DNA of 64,000 nucleotides from JAICJC01 sp963757605 (GCA_963757605.1 CAVWSF010000002.1:186001-250000); one strand, 5' to 3'. Shown: positions 1-7,748, counted from the stretch's first letter. Made by a program: numbers and translations. Notes: generated by a model from the sequence alone, not told the origin.

Positions 1-116
1 GCCTCCGCGCGGATCAGGATCCCCGAGAGGATCTGGACGGTCGAGCGCTGCGAGACCCCGCGAGCGACGATCTGCAAGCGGTTCAGCAGGTCTTCCTGGG
101 GACAGACGATCTTCAT
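1..116 (-). CDS. dnaN: DNA polymerase III beta sliding clamp, N-terminus (partial)
   Basis: Only the first 38 codons lie in the window; the gene runs off the left edge. Reading from ATG at 116, the protein begins MKIVCPQEDLLNRLQIVARG and continues VSQRSTVQILSGILIRAE. This matches the opening helix of DnaN, including the segment that leads into the 'P-IL-G-LI-A' motif of domain I. The clamp encircles DNA and tethers the replicative polymerase; in actinobacteria it is also the likely partner of NucS, encoded at 29.3 kb. It lies directly downstream of dnaA on the same strand, the usual dnaA-dnaN order, separated by a 250-bp gap that may hold origin sequences. Confidence 0.9.
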   Translation of the reverse strand, partial: MKIVCPQEDLLNRLQIVARGVSQRSTVQILSGILIRAE

Positions 117-366
117 TCGGTCGAGCTCCTCGGTGCCACGATCATCACTGTCTTCTTTAAGAAAGAGAGGTTATAGGAGTAGGGGCTGCGAATCATGCGG
201 AGAACGTCGGACGGACCGCTCTGGCAGCGGCCCGGCGATGCGGAGAACCCCGGGGAGTGAGACGGCCGGATCTTCACATCTTCCACACCGGCGTGACAGG
301 TGAGCCGGCGGCTGCGCAGAACGCACGGGTTCCACACAGCTTTCCCACAGGCCGGCTGGAGAACGC
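117..366. other. dnaA-dnaN intergenic region, candidate oriC
   Basis: This 250-bp non-coding spacer contains several DnaA-box-like 9-mers. TCTTCCACA at 279-287 and TTTCCCACA at 341-349 each match TTATCCACA at 7 of 9 positions, and a weaker GGTTCCACA lies at 328-336. A comparatively AT-rich tract, unusual in this GC-rich DNA, spans about 148-176 (CTTCTTTAAGAAAG followed by GGTTATAGG) and could be the unwinding element. In Streptomyces and mycobacteria oriC lies between dnaA and dnaN, which fits. The boxes are imperfect, so the exact origin is inferred. Confidence 0.55.
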
Positions 367-1725
367 TCACCGGGCCTGCTTGATGCGCGCCGTGAGCTCC
401 TGGACGACGTTGAACGCCTCGCGGTCCTCCCGGATCAGGCGCGTGACGCGGTTCACGCCGTACATGACCGTCGCGTGGTCGCGGCCGCCGAACTTGGCGC
501 CGATCTTGGGAAGTGACTGGTCGGTCAGCTCGCGGCACAGGTACATCGCGACGTGACGCGGCAGGACGATGGACTGCGGGCGCTTGTCACCGCGGAGGTC
601 GACCAGGGTCACACCGTAGGCGTCGCAGACGGCCTGCTGGATCTGCTCGATCGTGATCGACCTGCGCTCGCCGCCCGGGAAGACGTCCTTCAGCACCTCG
701 CGCGCGACATCCACCGAGATCGGCCGGCCCGTGAGCGAGGCATAGGCGATGACGCGCGTGAGCGCGCCCTCGAGCTCGCGGATGTTCGACGTCACCCGGT
801 CGGCGATGAACGTCAGCACGTCGGGCTCGGACACGCGCAGGTCCTCGGTCACGACCTTCTTGCGGAGGATCGCGATGCGCGTCTCGAGGTCGGGCGGCTG
901 GACGTCGGTGATGAGCCCCCACTCGAACCGCGTGCGGAGGCGCGCCTCGAGCGTCGCGAGCTCGCGCGGCTGCCGATCCGACGAGATGATGATCTGCTTG
1001 CCGGCCTCGTACAGGCTGTTGAAGGTGTGGAAAAACTCCTCCTGCAGCTGGTTCTTGCCTTCGATGAACTGAATATCATCGATTAGCAGAACGTCACATG
1101 ATCTATAGCGTCCTTTGAATCCGACCATGCTTTTGTCCCGCAAAGCATCGACAAACTCGTTGAGGACAGTCTCGGTCGTCACGTAGCGGACGGTCAGATA
1201 CGGATGCTGCTGCCGGACGTACTGCGCGACGGCCTGGAGCAGGTGAGTTTTCCCCAGGCCCGTCGAGCCGTAGATGAAGAGTGGGTTGAACGCCTGCGCC
1301 GGCGCCTCGGCCACCGCAAGGGCGGCGGCGTGGGCAAACCGGTTCGACGGCCCGATCACGAAGAGGTCGAACGTGTAGCGCGGATTCAGCATCCCGGCCT
1401 GCGGCGGCGGGGCCGGGACCGGCTGCGGCTCGGGCTCGGGCTCGGGCTCCTGCTCCGCGGCGGCCCGGAAGGCCTCCGAGACGGCGACGCGCAGCTCGAC
1501 AACGAGCTCGTGCTCGGCGGCCGCGGCGTTCAGGAGGCTGCCGAAGTGCCCCTCGATCCAGGTCTTCGTGAACTCGTTGGGAACGCCGACGACCAGCCGC
1601 TCGTCGCTGGCCTCCAGGGCCTCGGTCCCACCGAACCACGTCTCGTACGTGCTGGGGTTGAGCGCCTCGCGCAATCGTTGCGAGATGGTCTCCCAGGTCC
1701 TGGTGGCAGCCGCGTCGGAGGTCAT
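367..1725 (-). CDS. dnaA: Chromosomal replication initiator protein DnaA
   Basis: AAA+ initiator that binds DnaA boxes at oriC and opens the duplex. The 452-residue protein has domain I at 1-85 (WETISQRLREALNPSTYETW). A short Pro/Glu-rich domain II follows near 92-108 (EPEPEPEPQPVPAP). The AAA+ core has Walker A GSTGLGKT at 153-160 and Walker B LLIDDIQF. The C-terminal domain IV carries the DNA-binding signature GGRDHATVMYGVNRV. The reading frame stays open upstream to 1947, but the ATG at 1725 (MTSDAAATRT) places domain I at the normal distance from the N-terminus and leaves the region before it for regulatory DNA. Downstream is dnaN; rpmH is divergent. Confidence 0.97.
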   Translation of the reverse strand: MTSDAAATRTWETISQRLREALNPSTYETWFGGTEALEASDERLVVGVPNEFTKTWIEGHFGSLLNAAAAEHELVVELRVAVSEAFRAAAEQEPEPEPEPQPVPAPPPQAGMLNPRYTFDLFVIGPSNRFAHAAALAVAEAPAQAFNPLFIYGSTGLGKTHLLQAVAQYVRQQHPYLTVRYVTTETVLNEFVDALRDKSMVGFKGRYRSCDVLLIDDIQFIEGKNQLQEEFFHTFNSLYEAGKQIIISSDRQPRELATLEARLRTRFEWGLITDVQPPDLETRIAILRKKVVTEDLRVSEPDVLTFIADRVTSNIRELEGALTRVIAYASLTGRPISVDVAREVLKDVFPGGERRSITIEQIQQAVCDAYGVTLVDLRGDKRPQSIVLPRHVAMYLCRELTDQSLPKIGAKFGGRDHATVMYGVNRVTRLIREDREAFNVVQELTARIKQAR

Positions 1726-1987
1726 CGACGCTGGCGAGTCTACGCTGTCCGACCCCCGGCGGCAACCGAGGTCGGAGGCCCGAATTTCCGCTATTTTACG
1801 CGGTTTCCAGGGGTTTTCGAAAGTACTCAACAGCTTCATCCACAGCTGTGGAAATCTCCTCCTCCTGAGATCGAGAGCGGTGGAAAGCGGACGTTTCCGG
1901 GCGGTTTGTGCTCGACGTGACGGAGCGGGCCCGGCGCATTTCCACACCCGGTCTCAATCGCCCGCTGCTCTATACTGACCGCCGCCG
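1726..1987. other. dnaA-rpmH divergent intergenic region with DnaA boxes
   Basis: A 262-bp spacer. TCATCCACA at 1836-1844 matches the DnaA box at 8 of 9 positions and is followed at once by an inverted box (TGTGGAAAT, 1847-1855). A third, ATTTCCACA, lies at 1938-1946. An AT-richer patch lies at about 1784-1830. These sites could serve dnaA autoregulation or form part of a bipartite origin. On the plus strand TATACT at 1971-1976 is a good -10 for rpmH, 11 nt before its ATG. Confidence 0.6.
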
Positions 1988-2122
1988 ATGAAGCGCACCT
2001 ACCAGCCCAACACCCGCAAGCGCGCGAAGACGCACGGATTCCGCAAGCGCATGAGCACCCGAGCCGGCCGTGCCGTGCTCAAGCGCCGGCGGGCGCGTGG
2101 GCGCAAGCGTCTGTCCGCATAG
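1988..2122 (+). CDS. rpmH: Large ribosomal subunit protein bL34
   Basis: A 44-residue, highly basic ribosomal protein starting MKRTYQPNTRKRAKTHGFRK and ending in an Arg/Lys-rich tail (KRRRARGRKRLSA); this is the canonical bL34 sequence and length. It is a component of the 50S subunit that packs against 23S rRNA. The -10 TATACT (1971-1976) lies so close to the ATG that the mRNA is probably leaderless or nearly so. It is followed after 5 bp by rnpA, the universal rpmH-rnpA pair. Confidence 0.96.
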   Translation: MKRTYQPNTRKRAKTHGFRKRMSTRAGRAVLKRRRARGRKRLSA

Positions 2123-2127
2123 CCTCC

Positions 2128-2508
2128 GTGAGCACCCCGTCGATCCCACCGCCCGGCCGGCGCGGCCGCCTGTCGCGGGCCGCGGAGTTCGATGCCGTGA
2201 GCCAGCTCGGCCGGTCCGTGGGGGGTCGCTACCTCGTGCTGCGCTACCGGCGCCGGGACGACGACGGCGGGCCGCGCGTCGGGTGGGCCGTTCCCCGCAA
2301 GGTTGGCCCGGCCGTCGACCGAAACGCCGTGAAGCGGCGCCTGCGCGAGGCGGTCGCCCGGCAGGACGAGCTGCTTCGGCCCGCGACGGACTACGTGCTC
2401 ATCGCCCGCCCCGGCATCGGGCCGGCGGCCGAGGCCCAGGGCTTCGACTGGCTGTGCGGCCAGGTCGAGGAGCTCCTGCGCGCGGTCGAGCCGGAGCCGG
2501 TCGCGTGA
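2128..2508 (+). CDS. rnpA: Ribonuclease P protein component
   Basis: Protein subunit of RNase P, which binds the catalytic RNA and trims tRNA 5' leaders. The 126 residues include the family hallmark, the basic RNR helix RNAVKRRLREAV near residues 70-82, preceded by the strand GWAVPRKVG. It starts with GTG at 2128, five bases after rpmH. Its stop overlaps the GTG of yidD by 4 bp, so translation is probably coupled. Residues 1-12 (Pro/Arg-rich) are a poorly conserved extension. Confidence 0.93.
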   Translation: MSTPSIPPPGRRGRLSRAAEFDAVSQLGRSVGGRYLVLRYRRRDDDGGPRVGWAVPRKVGPAVDRNAVKRRLREAVARQDELLRPATDYVLIARPGIGPAAEAQGFDWLCGQVEELLRAVEPEPVA

Positions 2509-2759
2509 TCCGCCTACTCGTCGTGGCGCTGCTGCGCCTGGTGCGGCTCGCGTTCATGCCGTTCGTCGCGATGACGTCGATCACCCCGCGCGTGTGCAAG
2601 TACGAGCCCACGTGCTCGCACTACGCCGAGCAGGCGGTCCGCCGCCACGGCGTCGTGCGCGGCCTGTCCCTCGCGGCCTGGCGTCTTCTGCGCTGCAACC
2701 CGTGGTCGAAGGGCGGCTACGACCCGGTGCCGGGCGATGACCGGGAGGTGCCGGCGTGA
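2505..2759 (+). CDS. yidD: Membrane protein insertion efficiency factor YidD
   Basis: An 84-residue YidD/Ytj family protein. It has a hydrophobic/amphipathic N-terminus (VIRLLVVALLRLVRLAF) and the conserved cysteine block CKYEPTCSHYAEQAV, followed by RLLRCNPWSKGGYDPVP. Family members associate with the inner face of the membrane and assist YidC-dependent insertion. The GTG at 2505 overlaps the rnpA stop, and its own stop overlaps the yidC GTG, so rnpA-yidD-yidC form a tightly coupled set. Confidence 0.93.
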   Translation: MIRLLVVALLRLVRLAFMPFVAMTSITPRVCKYEPTCSHYAEQAVRRHGVVRGLSLAAWRLLRCNPWSKGGYDPVPGDDREVPA

Positions 2760-3565
2760 TCTTCGGCATCATCGTGCTCGAGCAGGTCGAGTCGGTCATC
2801 AAGAGCGTGCTCACGACCTACCACGACCACATCGCCTCGTGGGGCCTCTGCATCATCCTGCTGACGTTCACGGTGCGGCTCGTGATCCTGCCGCTGACGA
2901 TCAAGCAGTTCCGGTCGATGGCGGCGATGCAGACGATCCAGCCCAAGGTCAAGCAGCTCCAGAACAAGTACAAGGGCAAGACCGACCGCGACAGCAAGCA
3001 GCAGATGCAGAAGGAGCTGATGGACCTCTACAAGGAGCACGGCGTGAACCCGTTCGCGTCGTGCCTGCCGCTCGTCGCGCAGCTCCCGGTGTTCATCGGC
3101 CTCTATCAGGTGCTGCGAAACCAGATCGAGCCGACGCCGGTCAAGTCCTTCCTCGGGATCGAGGACATCTTCCAGAAGCTCTCGACCATCGGCGGCATCA
3201 CCGAGTACCTCATCATCGCGCTCTACGTCGGGACGATGCTCGGGTCGACGCTGCTCTTCTCGTTCGTCACCGATCGCCAGCAGAAGTACATGTTCGCGGC
3301 GATGCCGATCTTCTTCATCCCGTTCGTGATCGGGGTGCCGGCCGGGGTGATGATCTACTGGATCACGACCAACGTCTGGACGATGTGCCAGCAGGGGGTC
3401 ATCAAGCGCACGATGGGCCACAGGCTGCGACCGGCAACAGCGGGCGCCGCCGCGGTGGCGCCCAAGGCGACCGGCAGCCGCACGCCGCCGTCGCCGACCA
3501 GCCGGCGCAGCCAGGGCGGCGGAGGCGGGCGCAAGCGCCGCCGCGGCGGCGGGCGGCGGCGATGA
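2756..3565 (+). CDS. yidC: Membrane protein insertase YidC (Oxa1 family)
   Basis: A 269-residue polytopic insertase of the short gram-positive type, without the large periplasmic domain of proteobacterial YidC. Transmembrane segments are visible at about residues 22-46 (WGLCIILLTFTVRLVILPLT), 98-118, 143-165 and 178-205. The cytosolic loop between TM1 and TM2 is the expected charged hairpin (KVKQLQNKYKGKTDRDSKQQ). The tail is extremely basic (GGGGRKRRRGGGRRR), as in YidC proteins that bind ribosomes. GTG start, 4-bp overlaps on both sides. Confidence 0.94.
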   Translation: MIFGIIVLEQVESVIKSVLTTYHDHIASWGLCIILLTFTVRLVILPLTIKQFRSMAAMQTIQPKVKQLQNKYKGKTDRDSKQQMQKELMDLYKEHGVNPFASCLPLVAQLPVFIGLYQVLRNQIEPTPVKSFLGIEDIFQKLSTIGGITEYLIIALYVGTMLGSTLLFSFVTDRQQKYMFAAMPIFFIPFVIGVPAGVMIYWITTNVWTMCQQGVIKRTMGHRLRPATAGAAAVAPKATGSRTPPSPTSRRSQGGGGGRKRRRGGGRRR

Positions 3566-4290
3566 CCGAGCCACCGGTGCACGTCGAGGCCACGGGCGAG
3601 ACGGTGGGCGAGGCCCGCTGGGCGGCGCTGCACGAGCTCGAGCGCCGCTACCCCGCGCTCGACCGCACTGCCGTCGAGTTCGTCGTGCTCTCGGAGGGCC
3701 AGCGCGGCCTCCTTGGGGTGGGCTACGAGCCGGCCCGCGTGATCGCCACGCTGTCGGGCGAGCCGCCGGCCGAAGCGGCGACGGCCCCGCGTGAGGTCGA
3801 GTCGAACCCGAACGACTCGCCGGCGGCGGCCCGGATCCGCGCGCTCATGGGCCAGGTCGTCGACGGGCTCGGGCTGGATGCATCCGTCCGGTTGGCCGAG
3901 TCCGAGGAGCGGGTGACCGTGACGGTGACGGGCGACGACCTGGGCCTCTTCATCGGCCGGCATGGCCACACCATCGATGCCGTCCAGTACCTCGCGAACG
4001 CGATCGTCCACCGGCACGAGGAGACGGCGGTCGACGTGGTCGTCGACGCCCAGGGCTATCGCGCGCGGCGCGAGCGGACGCTGCGTGACGTCGCCGCCCG
4101 AGCCGCCGCCGACGCGATGCGCACCGGCGAACCCGTGCCGCTCGAGCCGATGTCGTCGGTTGAGCGCAAGATCGTCCACGTGTACCTGAAGGCTGAGGTG
4201 CCCCGCGTCCGCACCGCCAGCGAGGGTGCGGAGCCGAACCGGCACGTCGTCGTGCTGCCGGCCGAGGCCGGCGAGCCGCCCGAGGTGTAA
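3562..4290 (+). CDS. jag: Jag/KhpB-type RNA-binding protein
   Basis: A 242-residue protein with the Jag three-part layout. There is a Jag-N domain at about 1-55 (VEATGETVGEARWAALHELE, ending in LGVGYEPARV). A KH domain around 110-165 contains the GxxG-like loop IGRHGHTIDAVQYLANAIVH. An R3H domain at the C-terminus holds PLEPMSSVERKIVHVYL. KhpB-type proteins bind RNA and influence cell division and wall synthesis. The ATG overlaps the yidC stop. A parS-like 16-mer covers its last codons. Confidence 0.92.
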   Translation: MTEPPVHVEATGETVGEARWAALHELERRYPALDRTAVEFVVLSEGQRGLLGVGYEPARVIATLSGEPPAEAATAPREVESNPNDSPAAARIRALMGQVVDGLGLDASVRLAESEERVTVTVTGDDLGLFIGRHGHTIDAVQYLANAIVHRHEETAVDVVVDAQGYRARRERTLRDVAARAAADAMRTGEPVPLEPMSSVERKIVHVYLKAEVPRVRTASEGAEPNRHVVVLPAEAGEPPEV

Positions 4291-4301
4291 AACGTGAAAC
4301 A
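4286..4301. promoter_or_regulatory. Candidate parS (ParB-binding) site
   Basis: TGTAAAACGTGAAACA matches the bacterial parS consensus TGTTTCACGTGAAACA at 13 of 16 positions. The right half (ACGTGAAACA) is perfect, while three bases of the left half differ. It spans the jag stop and the rsmG GTG, about 1.1 kb from parA. The damaged left half means affinity may be low. Confidence 0.45.
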
Positions 4302-4974
4302 CCCCGACTCGAGGTTGCGGGCCTACTGCGACCTCGTCGTCGCCGAGCCGACGTCCGTCACCGCGGTGCGCGCGCCGGAGCAGGCCTGGGAGGTGCTCGT
4401 CGAGGACGCGCTCGCGGCGGCTGACCTCGTGGCCGGGCTGGGCGGCGCCGAGGCGGTGGACGTCGGGTCGGGCGGCGGCAGCCCGGGGATCCCGCTCGCG
4501 CTCGCGCTCGGCCTCGAGACGACGCTTCTCGAGGCCACGGGCACCAAGAGCCGGTTCCTCGAGCGGGCCGTGGCCGCACTGGGCGCGCCGTGCACGGTCG
4601 TCCACGCCCGGTCCGAGGAGTACGCCCGCGGCGCCGGCCGCGACCGCTTCCCGCTTGTGTTCGCCCGTGCGCTCGCGCCCCCGCCCGTGGCCGCAGAGCT
4701 CGTGCTCCCGCTGGTCGTGCAGGGCGGTGCGGCGATCCTCTGGACAGGTGCTCAGATCGACATCGCTGCGTTGGAGGCGACGGCGGCGCTCATCCAGGGG
4801 ACGGTCGAGGTCGTCCACGACGTTGCCTCGTCACGGCGCCTGGTGGTCCTGCGGAAGGTCGCGGCGACCCCGGAACGGTTTCCACGCCGTCCCGGGATCG
4901 CCCGTGCGCGCCCGCTTACGCCGCCCGCTGCCAGGTCATCATCTCGCGGGTCAGCGCCGCCGATGCAGCGTTGA
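4294..4974 (+). CDS. rsmG: 16S rRNA (guanine-527-N7) methyltransferase
   Basis: SAM-dependent methyltransferase of the GidB/RsmG family. It has motif I VDVGSGGGSPGIPLAL at about residues 51-66, motif II-like LLEATGTKSRFLERAV, and the catalytic-region strand FARALAPP. The conserved end ERFPRRPGIARARPL lies near 193-207; the last about 20 residues (TPPAARSSSRGSAPPMQR) are a non-conserved extension that runs 59 bp into the convergent gene. GTG start at 4294, three bases after jag. It belongs to the origin-proximal rnpA-to-parB cluster. Confidence 0.92.
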   Translation: MKHPDSRLRAYCDLVVAEPTSVTAVRAPEQAWEVLVEDALAAADLVAGLGGAEAVDVGSGGGSPGIPLALALGLETTLLEATGTKSRFLERAVAALGAPCTVVHARSEEYARGAGRDRFPLVFARALAPPPVAAELVLPLVVQGGAAILWTGAQIDIAALEATAALIQGTVEVVHDVASSRRLVVLRKVAATPERFPRRPGIARARPLTPPAARSSSRGSAPPMQR

Positions 4975-5287
4975 GCTCGCCGCCACCGGCCTCCAGCAGC
5001 TGCTCGGCCTCGTCCTTGTGGCCGGCGAGCGCCAGCCTGAGCACCTCTGCCGCCGCCTTGTGGAAGCACGCGTGCAGCTCGAGGCAGGTCTGGTGCTGCG
5101 GAGACTGGGCGTGCGCTGCGGGCACGCCGCCGTGGAGCCACTTGCCGAACTCGCAGACGTTGTCCCGGGCCGCCGTCGAGCCGTTCACGTCGGACGAACC
5201 GGTGTCGATCGCTTCGCGGAGCCGCCGCTGCCAGCCCGCGTGGGCGGCCACCGCGCGGGTGATGTGGGTGTTCGTGTCTTGGCCCAT
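4916..5287 (-). CDS. Stand-alone CZB (chemoreceptor zinc-binding) domain protein
   Basis: A 123-residue soluble protein made almost entirely of a CZB four-helix bundle. Visible elements are HITRAVAAHAGWQRRL at the start, the CEFGKWLHGG motif, and CLELHACFHKAAAEVL. Together they supply the His/Cys/His ligand set known to bind zinc in this family and to sense oxidants such as HOCl. CZB domains usually sit at the end of chemoreceptors or diguanylate cyclases; here no partner domain or chemotaxis gene is nearby. The frame is open to 5350, but ATG 5287 (MGQDTNTHITRAV) fits the domain edge. It converges on rsmG with a 59-bp overlap. Confidence 0.75.
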   Translation of the reverse strand: MGQDTNTHITRAVAAHAGWQRRLREAIDTGSSDVNGSTAARDNVCEFGKWLHGGVPAAHAQSPQHQTCLELHACFHKAAAEVLRLALAGHKDEAEQLLEAGGGELNAASAALTREMMTWQRAA

Positions 5288-5407
5288 GCATCTGTCGTCG
5301 GTGCGCACGAGGCGGCGTGAATCCGCCGGTGCGGTGAAACGCGCGCACACTCTGCGGGTCGTGATCGCTCGTGCGCGTCCGCTTCTGCCGGTACCATCGT
5401 CCTCAGC

Positions 5408-6169
5408 ATGAGCTCACGCGTGTACGCGCTTGCCAACCAGAAGGGCGGCGTCGGCAAGACCACCACCGCCATCAACATGGCCGCGTGCGTGGCCGAGGCG
5501 GGGACGCGCGTGCTCCTGATTGACATGGATCCGCAGGCCAATGCCACCACCGGCCTGGGATTCCGTCCCGATCAGCTCGAGGGGAGCACGTATGACCTGC
5601 TCCACGGCCGTCCACTGAACTCGGTCATCATCGAGACGGCGGTCCCGAATCTGTATCTGGCGCCGTCGCATCCCGACCTGGCGGCGGCCCAGGTCGAGAT
5701 CCCCGGCGGCGCCGACCACGGCACGCTCCTTCGCGACCTCCTGGCGGGCACCGAGGAGCGCTTCCCGTACGTGTTCGTCGACTGCCCGCCGTCGCTCGGC
5801 CTGCTCACCGTGAACGCGCTCGCGGCTGCGAACCGGCTGATCGTGCCGGTGCAGTGCGAGTACTACGCGCTCGAGGGCCTGGCGCAGCTCCTCCAGAGCG
5901 TCGAGCTGGTGCGCACGCGCATCAACCCGCGGCTGGGCGTCACGGGCGTGCTCCTCACGATGTTCGACGGCCGCACCCGCCTGGCCTCCGATGTCGCCAG
6001 CGAGGTGCGAAACTACTTCGGACCACTCGTGTTCGACACCGTCGTCCCCCGCAGCGTGCGCCTCGCCGAGGCGCCCAGTCACGGCCTTCCGATCTCCCGG
6101 TACGACTCCAGCTCGCCCGGCGCCGATGCCTACTACCGGGTCGCGATGGAGGTTGTCGAGCGTGGCTGA
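5408..6169 (+). CDS. parA: Chromosome partitioning ATPase ParA (Soj)
   Basis: A 253-residue Walker-type ATPase with deviant Walker A KGGVGKTT (residues 12-19), Walker A' VLLIDMDPQANAT and Walker B VFVDCPPSLG. It ends with the conserved ParA tail RLAEAPSHGLPISRYDS. ParA forms dynamic DNA-bound patterns that move ParB-parS complexes apart. The -10-like TACCAT (5392-5397) lies 10 nt before the ATG, suggesting a leaderless transcript. The stop overlaps parB by 8 bp. Confidence 0.96.
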   Translation: MSSRVYALANQKGGVGKTTTAINMAACVAEAGTRVLLIDMDPQANATTGLGFRPDQLEGSTYDLLHGRPLNSVIIETAVPNLYLAPSHPDLAAAQVEIPGGADHGTLLRDLLAGTEERFPYVFVDCPPSLGLLTVNALAAANRLIVPVQCEYYALEGLAQLLQSVELVRTRINPRLGVTGVLLTMFDGRTRLASDVASEVRNYFGPLVFDTVVPRSVRLAEAPSHGLPISRYDSSSPGADAYYRVAMEVVERG

Positions 6170-7040
6170 GAGCACCAAGCCGCGCGGGCTGGGCCGGGGG
6201 CTCGCGGCGCTCGTGGCCGAGTTCCCGGGCGGCGGCACGGCGTCCGTCGAGATCGAGGTCGACCGCATTCGGCCCAACGTCCGCCAGCCTCGGCACACGT
6301 TCGACGACGACGCCCTCCACGCGCTTTCCGAGTCGATCAAGGCCGCGGGCCTGGTGCAGCCTATCGTCGTGCGCGATACCGGCGACGGCTTCGAGATCGT
6401 GGCCGGCGAGCGCCGCTGGCGGGCCGCGCGCCAGGCCGGGCTCACGACGATCCCGGCCATCGTCCGTCAGGCCGACGAGCGCGAGGCCCTGATCCTGGCG
6501 CTGGCCGAGAACGTGGCCCGCGAGGACCTGAACGCGGTCGAGTTGGCCCGTGCCTACGCCGTCCTTTCCGACGAGCTCGATCTGTCCCAGACCGAGATCG
6601 CACGCCGGGTCGGCCGCAGCCGGCCCGCGATCGCGAACACGCTGCGCCTGCTCGAGCTGCCCGACGGCGTGCTCGGGCTGATCGTCGCGGGCGACCTGTC
6701 CGAAGGGCACGGCCGGGCGCTCTTGCTCGCGAGCGGGCACGACGAGCGGGCGGCGCTGGCGCGCCGCGCCGTCGACCGCGGCTGGTCGGTGCGCGACACC
6801 GAGGCCGCCGCCCGCGGCACCGGCAAGAAGCCGGCCAAGCCGGCCCGCCGCTCCTCGGGTGCCATGGACGAGGAGCTGGCCCACCTCGCGGTCGACGCCG
6901 CCTGGCAGTCGCTCAACCTGCGCGCCTCGGTGCGCCGCGGTCCGCGCGGGGGCAGGGTCGAGATCCACTTCACGACGCCCGCCGAGCTGGGCAGAATCGT
7001 CGACCAGTTGCGGGCCGAACGGGTTTCCTGGGCTGACTGA
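6162..7040 (+). CDS. parB: Chromosome partitioning protein ParB (Spo0J)
   Basis: A 292-residue CTP-dependent DNA clamp that loads at parS. It opens with KPRGLGRGLAALV, the ParA-interacting N-terminus. The ParB/sulfiredoxin-like N domain spans about 25-115 and holds the CTP-binding loop GERRWRAARQAGL. A helix-turn-helix follows at about 140-165 (LSQTEIARRVGRSRPAIANT). A C-terminal dimerisation domain ends the protein (GGRVEIHFTTPAELGRIVDQL). GTG 6162 is chosen because upstream sequence in this frame is only parA shadow. A Lys/Pro/Arg linker is visible near 220-235. Confidence 0.95.
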   Translation: MAESTKPRGLGRGLAALVAEFPGGGTASVEIEVDRIRPNVRQPRHTFDDDALHALSESIKAAGLVQPIVVRDTGDGFEIVAGERRWRAARQAGLTTIPAIVRQADEREALILALAENVAREDLNAVELARAYAVLSDELDLSQTEIARRVGRSRPAIANTLRLLELPDGVLGLIVAGDLSEGHGRALLLASGHDERAALARRAVDRGWSVRDTEAAARGTGKKPAKPARRSSGAMDEELAHLAVDAAWQSLNLRASVRRGPRGGRVEIHFTTPAELGRIVDQLRAERVSWAD

Positions 7041-7066
7041 GCGGGTGGTATCCTGCCCTCGCTCTC

Positions 7067-7140
7067 GGGCGATTAGCTCAGTCGGTTAGAGCGCCGCTCT
7101 GATAAGGCGGAGGTCCCTGGTTCGAGTCCAGGATCGCCCA
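7067..7140 (+). tRNA. tRNA-Ile (GAT anticodon)
   Basis: A 74-nt cloverleaf. The acceptor stem is GGGCGAT/ATCGCCC with discriminator A at 7140, and CCA is not encoded. The D arm is GCTCAGTCGGTTAGAGC. The anticodon stem-loop CCGCT-CTGATAA-GGCGG has GAT in the loop. The T arm is CCTGGTTCGAGTCCAGG. A -10-like TATCCT at 7049-7054 sits about 12 nt upstream, with parB ending at 7040. Confidence 0.96.
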
Positions 7141-7147
7141 TCTCGAG

Positions 7148-7729
7148 ATGCCGACTCGCTGCACCTGGGTTCCGGCGGGCGATCCGCTGTACGCCGCCTA
7201 CCACGACGAGGAGTGGGGGGTGCCGTCGCGCGACGAGGGCCACCTGTACGAGATGCTCGTGCTCGAGGGCGCCCAGGCCGGGCTCTCCTGGTCGACCATC
7301 CTGCGCAAGCGCGAGGGCTACCGGCAGGCGTTTGCCGGGTTCGACGCCGACCGTGTGGCCCGCTTCGGCCCGGCCGACGTCGAGCGGTTGATGGCCGATT
7401 CCGGCATCGTGCGAAACCGGCTCAAGATCGAGTCGGCGATCGCGAACGCCCGGGCCGTCCTCGCGATCCGCGAGGAGGACGGCGGCCTGGCCGGCTACCT
7501 GTGGAGCTTCGTCGGGGGCTCCCCGGTGCAGAACGCCTGGGCGACGACCGCGGAGATCCCCGCCGAGACGCCGGAGTCCAAGGCGATGAGCCACGACCTC
7601 AAGCGGCGCGGGTTCCGCTTCGTCGGCCCGACGGTCTGCTACGCGTTCATGCAGGCCACGGGACTCGTGAACGACCACACCGTCGATTGCGACCGGTACG
7701 CCTCGGTGCAGCGGATTGCCGGGACGTGA
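7148..7729 (+). CDS. tag: DNA-3-methyladenine glycosylase I
   Basis: A 193-residue Tag family base-excision enzyme that removes 3-methyladenine from alkylated DNA. The family zinc ligands fit: Cys5 and His19 at the N-terminus (RCTWVP, YHDEEWG) and His177 and Cys181 at the C-terminus (NDHTVDC), matching the E. coli Cys4/His17/His175/Cys179 set. The core motif EGAQAGLSWSTILRKREGYR is also conserved. It starts 8 bp after the tRNA and ends shortly before the PLP decarboxylase. Confidence 0.94.
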   Translation: MPTRCTWVPAGDPLYAAYHDEEWGVPSRDEGHLYEMLVLEGAQAGLSWSTILRKREGYRQAFAGFDADRVARFGPADVERLMADSGIVRNRLKIESAIANARAVLAIREEDGGLAGYLWSFVGGSPVQNAWATTAEIPAETPESKAMSHDLKRRGFRFVGPTVCYAFMQATGLVNDHTVDCDRYASVQRIAGT

Positions 7730-7748
7730 TCATCTAGACTCGCGCCTC

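Noticed and set aside
12..538. Open frames near the left edge on both strands over the dnaA 3' end
   Set aside because: They overlap dnaA and the origin spacer and show no family sequence; only the dnaN start at 116 is supported.
1428..1450. GGCTCG repeats inside dnaA
   Set aside because: They encode the Glu-Pro linker (domain II) of DnaA, which is naturally low complexity.
5325..5340. Second parS-like sequence (GCGGTGAAACG)
   Set aside because: Only part of one half-site matches; too weak to call.
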